From Stramonita haemastoma (lineage: Eukaryota; Mollusca; Gastropoda; Neogastropoda; Muricidae), in NCBI GenBank assembly GCA_030674155.1, contig CM060323.1:38812239-38876238 (forward strand): a stretch of DNA of 64,000 bases, written 5' to 3'. Shown here piece by piece: positions 1 through 12,368 of this stretch (its first letter is position 1; each line of letters opens with the position of its first letter). Made by a program: the position numbers and the translations under genes. A model generated the notes under the pieces. It saw only the letters and a list, made by a program, of their open reading frames with translations. It had not been told where the DNA came from and did no database searches.

Positions 1-2804
1 GGACTCTACATCACAAATATACCAATATTAGGTTTAGTTTTGTCAAAGTTTACACATGCCCATATTTTTCAACAGAAGAACAATCGACTTGTATGACTGT
101 TGTTTTTAAGAAAAAAAAGTCTACATACACTTCTTTCCTAAAACTGAATAAAGAAATATATATCTTAACCCTTTGCTGGGCACAGCAAAATCATTTACTT
201 CCTGCTGGGCAGAAAAATGGAGGTAGATGGCCTGTCAGTGGGTATGTGTATTTAAAATGTAATAACTCTGCAATGGTCTCTTGGATTTTGATAAAATAAA
301 AGCAAAAGATGCAGAAAGAAAAAGTGCCCAATTCCCATATCTTGTGTTGATCTTTTTGTTTTCTCTTAGAATTATTATGCATAAACACAAAAGATCATTT
401 ATGGTTCAAATGTGTCAAAGTTTTTTGTTTTGGTTTTTTCAGTGTTAAAGTTAGTGTGCAATAACTTTTGAATACTATCCCGCCACCCTCCTCCTTGTAA
501 TAATTTTTTCAAATGCAAGTGATGATACATATTTTGTTTACTGTAACAAAATAAGAGAAAGGATTCATTTCTGGAAACAAATATATGCCACTTGATCCAG
601 GATCGTGTTCTCACCCTTGCCATTAAGAAAAATGGTAGATATGAGAAAGGTGAGCTTAGGAGAAATATCTCAAACTGTATGTCAAGAAGGCCTAGTTATG
701 AAAATTTTTTGTACGATTAGAAGTTGGTTGTTCACAAAACCACCTCAAGAGTAAGACCATGTTTAATTATGGCAATTCTTCATTAGAATTTTTAACCCAG
801 TTATGAATTAGGGCTATTTATTCTTACTGCACTGCCATTACACTTATCATTGCTTTCCACTTCTTAACCTTTTTATTACTGCTATAACTGCACAATACTA
901 GTTGACTGAGTTTATAAAACTAAAATCTTTTTCTGACCTTTCCTTGATGTAACGTCTGTAGTGCAGGTAGTTTGTAGATCTACAATTATAGCGTCTGTAG
1001 TGCAGGGAGCTGTGTAGATCTGCAGGTACAACGTCTGTCGGGCAGGGAGTTTGTAGATCAGGTTGTGGGATTTAACACCAACCCCAGAGTCCCTGAAAGC
1101 AGTAAAGTCAGTCACCAACACCGAAAATCCAGAAAATGGTATGAATGACAATCATTTTCTTTAACTGATTTTTTTTTTTTTTTTACTTATTATGTTCACA
1201 TTTTTTTTTTTTGGTACATGGTGTATCAGCTAACTTTATGAACTTTACCCTGGTGGTGCTGAATTTACAGCAGAGGGCTCAGTGCTGCTGGCTAATTAAC
1301 ATTGGCATGTGTTGTTTTGAAGCAGGGTGGGGTCAAACAACCCTTCATATTGATATGTAAAACTGAAGAATGCAAAGGTATAAATCACTGGAAAGCTTGG
1401 ATGATAAGCTTTTATAAGAGTGTGATTTTATTAACAAAAATACACTGTTGATGATTATGTAATAATCATAATTTAATTTTTGGAAAATGTTCCACAAATT
1501 TCTTTCAAATACATTGACATTTGGGTGTTTTGGGATACACAGACATACTATGCAAGAACTTTTGGTCTGCAACGGCACTTCTTTTCTTTTTTTTTTAAAT
1601 AAGCCTGTAATATCACTGCACAGTTATTACTGAAGAATGTAAAAGGCTAAATTTTTGTTTTAATAAAGAGAGACTTGATTTTCTGACTGCATGAAACAAA
1701 TAGTTGAACAGCAGAAAAGTGAAATTCTTACTTTGAATTTGTCCAGAGGGGCAGTACATGTCGTCGTTCCATGTCATGCATGCTGGCATGACATCACGGC
1801 ATTGGCAGCATTTCCAGGGGCTGACAGGAGCTGACAGTGCCTGATGATGATGGCTTGACTGCAACTCTCCATCACATGGTACCTGGTAAAACATACTACA
1901 TACCAAAGATAAGATTGAAGGAAAAAAACACAAAATTTACAGAAACAAATTATGGATAAATAACTAGCAAAGGCAAAAACAACAGTGAAGGACACAGTGA
2001 CAGACCCTGTGGCTTAGACATTTTAGACCTCTTCACTCCTGTTACTCCCCTTGATTTTAGACCACCATGATCAATGATTTTCATAATTTTTTCCCACAAA
2101 TATTGTCACAACTATTTCAGTATTAATTTTTGGGGTTTTTTTTTTTTAATAAACGTAATTTTTTCACATTTGATTTAGCCTAGCATGCTTTACAAATATT
2201 GTCAAATTCAGATATTAATGATGACGAATCGGTGTTCAAAAATAAACTTCCAAAACATGTGAAATATTAAATTCTAATCCAATAGATTTCTTTGGTTTAA
2301 ATTGAAAAAAAAAAAAAAACTGCCTCTTTTACAGCCTGATACTCCTCATTCTGGAAATTACTACTGCCACATTGGCAGCAGCCAAAAACTAATCAAGCTA
2401 TTTACATACAAGTAAAAAAAATAATTAATTTTTTAAAGCTGAGAAACATCTTATTTTAAACTGCTTATCCCCCTGCATACCACAAAGGCCATTTCAGGGC
2501 TGTCATACCATTCCCTTCAAGTTCCGATGCAACAGATTCTGGTCCTTTCAAATTGTCTTTCATGTTGTTACAAGCCCACCAACCATGAAGGTCTCATCAG
2601 GGATGTCACCTTATACATCAATGTCAACCTGAAAATGTTTATATTATCTTGACAATTGTTTTATGGCAACACCCCTCCCCCTCCTCCTCCCATTTCAAGA
2701 GAAAGTAAGTTAACTTTGTCTTTGACGAACGCCTACAGTTATCCGTCAAAATGTGTTACCTTGCATGATACTGATTCAACTTTAAATCTTATGTACTTAC
2801 GTAT
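1..2804. other. AT-rich stretch without a recognised gene
   Basis: No convincing coding exon. A minus-strand segment at about 1736-1888 has acceptor- and donor-like ends (TTACCAG and GTAAGA) and a Cys-rich open frame (KCCQCRDVMPACMTW), which I regard as a weak exon candidate. The TTAACCC at about 166 resembles a MITE end without a partner. Confidence 0.3.
945..1065. repeat. Short tandem repeat, about 40-base unit, three copies
   Basis: ACGTCTGTAGTGCAGG followed by GAGTTTGTAGATC recurs near 949, 989 and 1030 with point differences. Confidence 0.8.
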
Positions 2805-3605
2805 GCAGGGTCTTGATAGGAATTCTGATGAGAACAGCATGCTGAGGTAATTCTGATGGCGTCGTTTCACATGAAGAGTTGGAGTTCTGATGATGGCAGC
2901 ATGCTGAGGTAGTTTTACATGAAGAATTTCCATTTGAGTTCTGATGATGGTAGCAAGCTCAGGTAGTTTCACATGAAGAGTTTCCATTTGAGTTCTGATG
3001 ACGGTAGCAAGCTGAGGTAGTTTCACATGAAGAGTTGGAGTTCTGATGACGGTAGCAAGCCCAGGTAGTTTCACATGAAGAGTTGGAGTTCTGATGACAG
3101 TAGCAAGCTGAGGTAGTTTCACATGAAGATTGGAGTTCTGATGACGGTAGCAAGCTGAGGTAGTTTTCACATGAAGAGTTGGAGTTCTGATGACGGTAGC
3201 AAGCTCAGGTAGTTTCACATGAAGAGTTGGAGTTCTGATGACGGTAGCAAGCTCAGGTAGTTTTCACATGAAGAGTTGGAGTTCTGATGACGGTAGCAAG
3301 CTGAGGTAGTTTTCACATGAAGAGTTGGAGTTCTGATGACAGCAAGCTCAGGTAGTTTCACATGAAGAGTTGGATTTCTGATGACGGTAGCAAGCTGAGG
3401 TAGTTTTCACATGAAGAGTTGGATTTCTGATGACGGTAGCAAGCTGAGGTAGTTTCACATGAGTAGGAGTTCTGATGACAACAGCAAGCTGAGGTAGTTT
3501 GACATGAAGACTTTTCTTGGAGTTCTCCTGATGACAAAGTTTCACACGAGTTTCTTGGAGTTCCGATGACAACAGCAAGCCGAGGTAATTTCACATGAAG
3601 ACTTT
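2805..3605. repeat. 48-base minisatellite
   Basis: Some 16 copies of a unit built from TTCTGATGACGGTAGCAAGC, TGAGGTAGTTTCACATGAAG and AGTTGGAG. The period is a multiple of three, so the minus strand reads as a 16-residue peptide repeat. Single-base length variants break the frame, so it is probably not coding. Confidence 0.92.
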
Positions 3606-3833
3606 TCTGACGACCAAAATAACCCTGTGGTAGTCATGCATGCTTTTGGGGGTATTTTTTAAATAGAACAAGTTCCCAAGACGACGCCAACAATGCTACA
3701 GGTACCATTCCCCCAAACGTCAGTATGATCCACATGATGACTTTATCGCCCCATTAAAACCCCCATGGAATAAAGACAGGAAGGAGGGATTAGGGAAAGT
3801 GAGGGGGTGACAAGAGTCGCAATCCCTCATGAA

Positions 3834-4255
3834 ACAGGTGTCAATGCCTTTGAAGGTGGAGTTTTCTCAACATCAACATCACTGTACCTTTGAAGGTAGA
3901 GTTTCCTCCACTGTAGGTGGAATTTTCTCCGCTGTAGGTGGAATTTTCTCCACCGAAGGTGGAGATTAGTTTTTTCCATTGTAGGTGGAGTTTTCTCTAC
4001 TGTAGGTGGAATTTTCTCCGCTGTAGGTGGAATTTTCTCCGCTGTAGGTGGAATTTTCTCCACCGAAGGTGGAGTTGAGTTTTCTCCATTGTAGATGGAG
4101 TTTTCTCCACTGTAGGTGGAATTTTCTCCGCTGTAGGTGGAGTTTTCTCCACTGTGCATTTGTACATGGAGTTTTCTTTACGGTAGGTGGATTTTCTCCA
4201 CTTTAGGTGGAGTTTTCTCCACAGTGGCTTTGAAGGTGGATTTTTCTCAATGCCA
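3834..4255. repeat. 21-base minisatellite
   Basis: Repeats of GTAGGTGGAATTTTCTCCGCT and near variants, around 17 copies. The unit contains the inverted words GGTGGA and TCCACC/TCTCC, so single strands can fold. The 7-codon period gives long chance ORFs on the minus strand. Confidence 0.92.
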
Positions 4256-4636
4256 ATATCACTGTCACCATAATTGCTCAACTTTCATCCTCTGACTTTT
4301 TATTTACTTTTTACGTTTAAGTTTTTTTTTTTTAATCTATTTTGTTTTATTTCAGTATACCTGGTTTTTAATTTACTGGTTGGGTTTAAGTCTATATTTT
4401 TATTTTAAGATTTTGCTTTATTTCACTAATCCTGGTTTTGTTTGCCTTATTTATTTCCTTTTAATTCTTTTATCTTATTTCATTTTACTGACTTTTTCTT
4501 CCCTTAATTTTTTTTTTTTACATTCTATGCTATTTTGTTTGTTTATTCTATTTTATTCTTTTTAAGCCAGAGGTGTTGATGCAATCTGAAATGTGGTGCC
4601 CAGTGATTGAAGGCAACTGACAAAAGTCACACCCTC

Positions 4637-4820
4637 CGCAACTTCTGCTGCAAAATTTAATCGCAACTTCTCCTGCGACATTCAATCGCAACTTCTGCTG
4701 CGACATTTAATCGCAACTTCTGCTGCAACACTTCTGCTGCAACATTTAATCGCAACTTCTGCTGCGACATTTAATCGCAACTTCTGCTGCAACACTTCTG
4801 CTGCAACATTTAATCGGAAC
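4637..4820. repeat. 25-base minisatellite
   Basis: Seven or so copies of CGCAACTTCTGCTGCGACATT followed by TAAT, with some units shortened to AACACTTCTGCTG. It lies directly upstream of the LINE relic. Confidence 0.9.
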
Positions 4821-4865
4821 AGACGCAAGGGACAAGGTGACCCGAGTCACTTCCCTGTATGAGCA

Positions 4866-5168
4866 GTGCAAACATGGGCTTCACAGGCTGACAATGTTTT
4901 TTCAACATGCCTGTCAGCTGTGCGAGGTTGCATGGCCGGTGCCACTGCATCTCTGCCTCATGTATTCAACTTTCTGTTGAACAGCAATTTTCAGAAAATG
5001 ATCACTGCTCTTAGAAGTTTTGGCCCCCTGAAGTGTCAAAAACGCAGACGCAAACATAACCGGTACAGACACGAACATCTGGACTGGCCAAGACTGTCTC
5101 ACTGGGAACAGTACAAGATGGAAGACGAAGAGGCAGACGGAGAAAACGATGATAAGATACATCATTAG
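4866..5168 (+). other. Open frame overlapping the LINE relic
   Basis: A 100-residue frame from a GTG covers a basic stretch (KRRRKHNRYRHEHLDWPRL) and an acidic end. Because it runs into the retrotransposon relic, it is probably remnant element sequence in a shifted frame rather than a host gene. Confidence 0.3.
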
Positions 5169-5280
5169 TGTGGACTTTAGTGGATCGACTTACTACAGAA
5201 AGCCAAGAACCACGAGGAGTGGAGGAAGCTGGCTGCAAAATCTTCAGTGGTGCCCCAACTGTCTACCAGACTAGGGGCTA
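5060..5280 (+). mobile_element. Decayed 3' end of a non-LTR retrotransposon (reverse-transcriptase C-terminus)
   Basis: In one frame the segment from about 5187 encodes LLQKAKNHEEWRKLAAKSSV then VPQLSTRLGAR and a stop. This is the familiar C-terminal ending of metazoan endonuclease/reverse-transcriptase LINEs (EWRK...A..SSVVPQ...RLR). The preceding TRWKTKRQTEKTMI-like part, equivalent to a GR-rich RWxDD segment, lies in a different frame. The catalytic RT domain is absent, so this is a 5'-truncated, frame-broken relic. Confidence 0.65.
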
Positions 5281-5715
5281 GGTGAAGGTGAAGTGTTTCA
5301 ACCATACATGGCGATTTGAGATTCTTCTCTGTTGCAAGTTTCAAATGTTTCGTCAGTCGTGCATTTCACCTGCACCTGCCTTCATCAGTCACGATGACTG
5401 GCGCTGGGACATTATAACATCCCCATGCTTAAGGTCACAGCACGTGCTGGCCTGTGCTTCAGATCTCAAATGCTAAAGCCCTTCAGGGCTTTGCAACCCC
5501 GTTTCCTTTGTTCTCCATTCCCTACCCTCAACCCAGGGGCCTAACAGAGCAATAAACCCACATGTGGATCAATACATACGGTTTGGAGGTCTGGTACCCA
5601 AGCAGTGGCATCAACCCAGAGTCCTTGCTGACAAGTTCCACTAGGATTGATGGGCATTTTGTTGATATTGATGCCCGATTCCTTGCATGCGAAGATCACG
5701 GGAAGAAAGATGGTT

Positions 5716-5865
5716 TCAGTGACTGAGGAGGCCAATGTGTGAGAAGCATGTTCTGTTGCATCCTGGGCAGGTGAAGTAAGGAAGGAACTGGAACTGCTGT
5801 TGGCTGGTCCTTTGATCCCCGTTTCCACCTCTTTCTCTTTCTGCTCCTTTCATTGGGCATTTACC
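5716..5865 (-). mobile_element. LINE-like C-terminal zinc finger relic
   Basis: On the minus strand a frame ending at 5716 encodes FTCPGCNRTCFSHIGLLSH. The pattern C-x2-C with xxIGLxSH is the zinc finger that closes the ORF of many invertebrate non-LTR retrotransposons. No reverse-transcriptase domain precedes it. An alternative is a host exon, because an acceptor-like GTTGTCAG lies near 5868 and a donor-like GTATGT near 5580, and all three frames are fairly open here. Confidence 0.45.
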
Positions 5866-5976
5866 TGACAACAAAAGAATAAATAAGATAGTGTAATAAA
5901 ATATAACACTCAAATTCAAAGGGAGACTGGTTTGGAGGTTGGGGGGGGGGGGAAGGGAGGGATCAAAGTGTGTACA

Positions 5977-6120
<144 letters not shown>

Positions 6121-6302
6121 GCACGCGCACACACATACATTTTTGGTGCAGGGATGTCTGGAAAGGAGGGAATGGCATGTCATCTGAAGTCTATGTAATA
6201 AGTTCATGATACCATACTACTCCCTCTCTCTCTCCACTCTACAGATTTCAACATTACAGTGACAGAGTGACTTACCAAGTACAGTACACACTATTCTTAT
6301 AC

Positions 6303-6419
6303 ATCTCTATTCACCACAACCCCCCCCCCCCCCCAACCTGCTGCTCCCCCCCCCCCCCCCTGCCTTTCTGCCCAATCTGACATGCGATCTGCTGGAAAAT
6401 TCTAGCACCGTGTGTGTGT

Positions 6420-6500
<81 letters not shown>
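6303..6500. repeat. Poly-C tracts and (GT)n
   Basis: Two C runs at about 6319 and 6347, then a long GT run from 6411 to about 6495. Confidence 0.95.
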
Positions 6501-6501
<1 letters not shown>

Positions 6502-7735
6502 TGTGCGTGTGTGTGTATGCATGCATGCCATGTATACATACATGCATGCATGCCTGTGTCTGTGTGAATGCATGCGTGTGCGAGTCAGTGAGTGAGAGAG
6601 AGAAAGAGAGAGACGGACACAAGAGAGAGAATGCTCTATGATCATCACAAAGATTCAAAATTAATATTCACAATTTTAGCTTGTGACCCTATAGAAGTAG
6701 CTTGTGATCCTTTAGGAGTACAGAAAATTTCGAGAAGCAACAACAATAAAATTTTTAACCAGACAAGTCAGAAATACCGCAGTAATATTTTCAACAATGT
6801 TTTTAACTTTTTTTTTAAATGCTGAATTTCCTAATCTTTTTATTAAATGAGAACACATTACAGATCCTGAACATAAATAATCTTGGATACAGATATTTAT
6901 TTAGTAGTACATTTTGATGCAGAAAGTTCTGGGTATTTCCTTTTAGTACTCATAATTTACAAAAACAGTTTTCATGTGCAACACTATTCATTCAACCTGT
7001 TTCGAGTGGCATATATGAATAAATATTACATTTCAAGCTGGTTGCAAAATCATTACTGCCCCTACAGTCAGCGCGACATGATAGGTGTAAGTGAAGAAGG
7101 AATGAGATGTTGGTATATTGCAACATATTGATACACTTTATTTGGTAGTTCAACTTTTTAGTAACTCCAATAAAAAAAAATTATAGCGTTGTAAGTACCC
7201 TTCTGAATTATGAGTTTTGAAAAAATATAATTCAAGATTAAGACATTTTTAGACCTGCTGTGGCACCTGTCCTAACATCCTCAGCTTCAATGACCATTCC
7301 TACACATTCTACTGGTACTTACTAGGTTATAATGGGAATTTAAACAATAATCATAGATTTTTCTTTAATGCAGATCTATCCACTCTCAAGTTTCATTTTG
7401 TTCATCCAACTTCATACTGAAGACATCCCAGATTTTAACTAGCAGTTCCTATTTCATTTTGATAGAATAGATCTGACATGCGATATTCTGAAGGGGCTAT
7501 GTGAGCCATTCAGTTTTATTATGAGTCCCAAACAACTATAGCCTTTACTCCTGATCTTCCTGTCTAAAAAAATAAACCATGTCTGTAATCTTGTCACTGC
7601 TACACCATTAGTTACATTAAAATAACCACAGTAAGTAAAAGCTTGATTTCACTTAATTCACAATGATTTTTTTTTTTTTAAGTAGTAACTTTTACCTCTT
7701 GACTTGGACTTCAATGCTTTGGGAGTCATCAAGGA

Positions 7736-8250
7736 TTGCAGCGATTTTGCAGGCTGTGTGTTGTAGGCAGTAATCGGGTGGCAGTCGTAGGGCAGTACAG
7801 TGATTTTGCAAGCTGTGTGTTATGGCGTCAGGGCAGTACAGTGACTTTGCAGGCTGTGTGTCATGGCGTCAGGGCAGTACAGTGATTTTGCAGGCTGTGT
7901 CATGGCGTCAGGGCAGTACAGTGACTTTGCAGGCTGTGTGTTATGGCGTCAGGGCAGTACAGTGACTTTGCAGGCTGTGTGTCATGGCGTCAGGGCAGTA
8001 CAGTGATTTTGCAGGCTGTGTGTCATGGCGTCAGGGCAGTACAGTGACTTTGCAGGCTGTGTGTTATGGCGGTCATCAGGGCAGTGCAGTGATTTTGCAG
8101 GCAGTGTGTTGTGGTCGTCAGGGCAGTACAGTGATTTTGCAGGCAGTGTGTTGTGTCGTCAGGGCAGTACAGAAGATTTTGCAGGCTGTGTGTTGTGGCA
8201 GTCGTAGAGCAGTGCAGAAGTGGATTTTGCAGACAGTGTGTTGTGGGCAA
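7736..8250. repeat. About 40-base minisatellite in duplication unit A
   Basis: Repeats of GTGATTTTGCAGGCTGTGTG and TTATGGCGTCAGGGCAGTACA. Around a dozen copies; the last ones are longer (with GTGGATTTTGC). Confidence 0.9.
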
Positions 8251-8815
8251 ACTGGTGGCACCCATCCCTCTCCAGCTTGCAGGGACACCTTGGTTTCCTG
8301 TCAAATAATGAAAAATACATTAGCTGGGTTGGGACAGTTTTGGTCGCTTTAATGATAAACCATAACAGAACACAACCGAATAAAAGGTTTCATTCTGGAT
8401 TTTTTTTCATCTTGTGCTTCACCCTTGTGCATGTAACAAAAACTGCTAATGGGAGGGATGGGGGGGGGCTGAATCATTCTTTGTATAACTTGTAGTTGCA
8501 AAAACCAACCTGTTTGGTGGCATAGGGGTTTTTTTTTAGAAAAAAACAAGTTTGGGGCTCGCAAGATGTGTAAATCTTTGACAGTATTTGATACAGCTGC
8601 ATAAATATAAGTCCCAAACAACTGTAGCTTTATCTGCTGGTACTGTCTAAAAATAAACCATAACTGCAGTCTTGCCACTTCTATACCATAAGTTATATCA
8701 AAATAACCACAGTTAATAAAATCTTGATTTCACTTAATTCACTATGATTTTTAAAAAAGTATTAACTTTTACCTCTAGACTGGACTTTAAGTCTTTGGGA
8801 GTCATCAAGGATTAC

Positions 8816-9416
8816 GGTGATGCTGCAGGCAGTGTGTTGTGGGCAAGTTGAATCAGGTGGTCGTAAGGGCAGTGCAGAGATTTTGCAGGCAGTGTGTTGT
8901 GGTCGTCAGGGCAGTACAGTGATTTTGCAGGCTGCATGTTGTGGTGGTTGTAGGGCAGTACAGTTATTTTGCAGGTTGTGTGTTGTGTCAAGGCAGTACA
9001 GTGATTTTGCAGGTTGTGTGTTGTGTCGTCAAGGCAGTACAGTGATTTTGCAGGTTGTGTGTTGTGGCGTCAGGGCAGTACAGTGATTTTGCAGGCAATG
9101 TGTTGTGGTCGTCAAGGCAGTGCAGTGATTTTGCAAGCTGTGTGTTGTGGCGGTCATCAGTGCAGTGCAGCAGTCAATTTTGCAGGCCGTGTGTTTGTGG
9201 CGGTCGTAGGGCAGTACAGTAGTCGATTTTGCAGGCTGTGTGTTGTGTCATCAGGGCAGTGCAGTGGTGGATCTTGCAGGCTGTGTGTTGTGTGCAACTT
9301 GAATCAGGTTGTCGTCAGGGCAGTGCAGAAGTAGATTTTGCAAGCTGTGTTGTGGGCAGCAATCAGGTTGTTGTCAGGGCAGTGCAGTGGTGGATTTTGC
9401 AGGCAGTGTGTTGTGC
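8816..9416. repeat. About 40-base minisatellite in duplication unit B
   Basis: Same repeat type as unit A but with a different order of variant units, including GAATCAGGTNGTCGT-type insertions near 8846, 9300 and 9358. Confidence 0.9.
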
Positions 9417-9777
9417 ACATACTGATGGCACCCACCCCTCTCCAGCTTGCAGGGTCACTTCTTAGTTTCCTGTCAAATAATAAAAAATACATTAGCTGAG
9501 TTGGGACAGTTTTAGCTGCTTTAATGATAAACCTTAACAGAACACCACCAAATCAAAAAAGGTTTCATTCTGGATTTTTTTCATCTTGTGATTCACCCTT
9601 GTGCATGTAACAAAAACTGCTAATGGGAGGGATGGGGGGGGCTGAATCATTCTTTGTATAACTTGTAGTTGCAAAAACCAATGAGTTTGGTGGCATAGCT
9701 TTTTTTTTAACAGAAAAAAAACAAGTTTGGGGCTCTCAAGATATGTAAATCTTTGACAGTATTTGATACAGCTGCAT

Positions 9778-12267
9778 TTGTAAAAGTCTTTTTCCTCTCA
9801 AATTCAGGTCTTTTCACACGTTACAACTGTAATGGAAAGTCCAATTATCATTGCCTCAAAAAACTGGTTGTGTTTGAGAACTTCAGGCTTGAAAAAGTTA
9901 AATAGTAGAAGTAGTAGAGACTGGTTCATGCCTCAGCTTCACAGCTTGTTGAAAGTCCCATACATAATGGTTATTTCTCTATATGGTTGCTCATCAAACA
10001 AGACGCCATTCATTTCTTAATAACCTTTTTACTCATAAAATTCAAAGAATAACTCTAAGTTATATTTCTATCCAAAACATCTTTTACATGTTTGTATTTA
10101 GTGCAGATTTTAGTGCTACAGGTAAGAAATCCCAAAAGTTAACTAATAAAAATGTTTGCTAGTTGTTTCTTCAAAGTTTTCCTTATATTTTTCAATACTT
10201 TCATAAGGCATGTTTATAAAGAATGTCTCAATTTCATAATTTATGACTAACATTGTATAGTTTGAAAGTCCATGAGGTCTCCTGTTACACACCTACCTTT
10301 AAATAAATGAAGCTTAAATCCTCTAAGCATTTCATTATCATGATTATGTCATTTAGAACTGCATTCCTTCATTTTTCAGTTGGTCTTCTTGGGATTCTCT
10401 CAACATTTGCAGATTGTCTTTTAGATCAAATATAATTGTATTTGAGATGGGGCCTAACCATTGATATCTATTAAAATATATTTATACAAGAGCAATCACA
10501 CATGGGTAAGTGAACAAAATGCTTGGGGTTATTTCTTGCTCTTTAACCTGTTCTATATAATAATGCTTCAAACTGTGCAATACACACTATCATTTTCTGA
10601 GTGGTTTTACAGCTGCATATAGCAATCATGTTTCAGGGGGTGCCTTTTCTAATGCATGACTTTGCATTTGAAGACAATGAAATATGATTTCCCTTCATCT
10701 CACCCTTTTTTTTAATATAGATTCAAAGTCATTTTTGGGCAAAACTGCTTTCAGAAACTTTGCTATAAAACTTTGTTTCATCGGCAAAATTTGGAAGGTA
10801 TTAGTCTATTCACATAATTTCAAAGGTCGTTTAAATAAATAACCATGGTAAATAGTTGAAATACAAATACTGCTACCAATACTTCACCAGCTCAACAGAA
10901 AGAGAAATTCATGTGGGTTAAAAGCCACCGAACAGAAAAACATTTTATAGCTGGATAATAAAATTCAATCTTAAAAATTCCGCGCACACAGGGCCAGTGC
11001 TAAAACTTGCACGGCGTTTTTTTCCCCCCACGCCGCCCTTTTTTTTTCTTCACCCTCCCAGTTTACGAAGTGTGGTCAGTCCTGCTCGGCCTGTAGGCTA
11101 ATCAGTACCGGCTGGCCCCAGTTGGGATGGGATGGATAGAAGCCGAAAGTTGCTGAAAATGGGGGTAAACTACAGCTATGGTGGAGACTCTTACCTGGTG
11201 GTTTATATTTGAAGACCGACAGCTTGGGGACAGCATGACACTTCTCCGAAAAGTGAACAGTAAAGTCCTGTTGGCTTCACATCTTCTGCCTCTGAATTGA
11301 AACTGTGCTCAGCATAGCTCACACTTCTCATGCACGTGCTAGCCTAGCTCCGCAAAATCGGTGTCAATTTCCAGTAGAACAATTTTGACCAATCAGCGAC
11401 AAGCGATAACATTTGCCGCGGTTAAAACACAGCTTTGATTCAAGATTCAAGATTTAATTCGCCTTTGACCCCTCTTGGCGCCTGAAGGATGTCAATTAAA
11501 CAAACTCAACTGTAACAGATATAATTTGCATTAACAAAATACCTTAACAAGTCAAAACTTCACAGAGATAGAAATAGAATCAACCTTTTTCATCAATTTC
11601 ATGCAACTTTACTCATAACTAAAAAATTGCTCAGTTTTAGTACAGTCATTTAGTCAGAAGAGAACCTACAAAATGTAAACTTGGATCTGGGATGGAGATA
11701 TTCATGAGGTTTGACATTCTTCCGAAGCTCAGAAGTTTTAGACATTCCATTATAAAGTGAAACTAATCTCCTATCGTTTCCATGTTACTTTATTTACAAA
11801 GACGATTTTCGCGTTGAATGCCGTTCATCCTATTTCAATGCGCAAAAAACCGGTTGATACACATGAATCTAAATAATGAAATGATACTGTTATATGGCAA
11901 CTCACTTAAAGCATTACTTGTAATTGCGAAAAAAAACAAAAAACATTTATTACTTTTGGGGGGAGCTCTTCTGACCATGACTTTACAAAATTATCCTTGA
12001 AAGCCTTAATGACATTACGATATAAACTTTCATTGTTTACAAAAGTCTCTGGTTCCCACACACAGTCAAACCCTGGTTTGGGGAAGACAATAGGCCTAGG
12101 CTACGCCTTCCGCAGTTTCAGTTGTGAACACAAAATTTAAGGTGCTGATATCTTTTTCACCTTCAGTCTTTTTTTTTCACAGAAAGAAGTAAAAACAGAA
12201 CTACGCACACAACTACATACCTTTATTATTCTGTTTAGTAGTACGCTGCTGATATAGATTAAAACAC
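9778..12267. other. Non-coding stretch with a CpG-containing patch at 10.98-11.48 kb
   Basis: 9778-10970 is AT-rich with nothing recognised. 10970-11480 has CGCG-type words and a SINE-like fragment and could be a promoter region on either strand, but no exon was found. Confidence 0.3.
11060..11200 (+). mobile_element. SINE-like fragment related to 47735-47880
   Basis: It shares GTGTGGTCAG, TGGGATGGGATGGATAG and GAAAGTTGCTGAAAATGGGG with the 47.7 kb copy. It lies in the CpG-containing stretch at 11.0-11.4 kb. Confidence 0.5.
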
Positions 12268-12271
12268 AACA

Positions 12272-12302
<31 letters not shown>

Positions 12303-12324
12303 GCGCGCCACACACACACACACA

Positions 12325-12368
<44 letters not shown>
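12268..12368. repeat. (CA)n-(CG)n-(CA)n compound microsatellite
   Basis: An 11-fold CG run at about 12288-12309 is flanked by CA runs. Confidence 0.95.

Larger units (their letters stand above)
7526..9777 (+). repeat. Tandem segmental duplication of a 1.1 kb unit
   Basis: Unit A (about 7526-8602) and unit B (about 8610-9777) share the same left flank (CCCAAACAACT...GGGAGTCATCAAGGATT), an internal minisatellite, and the same right flank (CCCCTCTCCAGCTTGCAGGG... to TTTGATACAGCTGCAT). The flanks are much more alike than the arrays. Confidence 0.9.

Noticed and set aside
1613..1933. Cys-rich minus-strand ORF as a zinc-binding protein gene
   Set aside because: The cysteine spacing fits no family I know, and only one weak exon is visible; kept as a comment, not called.
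2805..3605. Regular spaced repeats considered as a CRISPR array
   Set aside because: Units are contiguous with no unique spacers and the genome is eukaryotic; it is a minisatellite.
3827..4281. Minus-strand ORFs with a seven-residue repeat
   Set aside because: Products of the 21-base minisatellite; the period is a multiple of three and several frames are open for the same reason.
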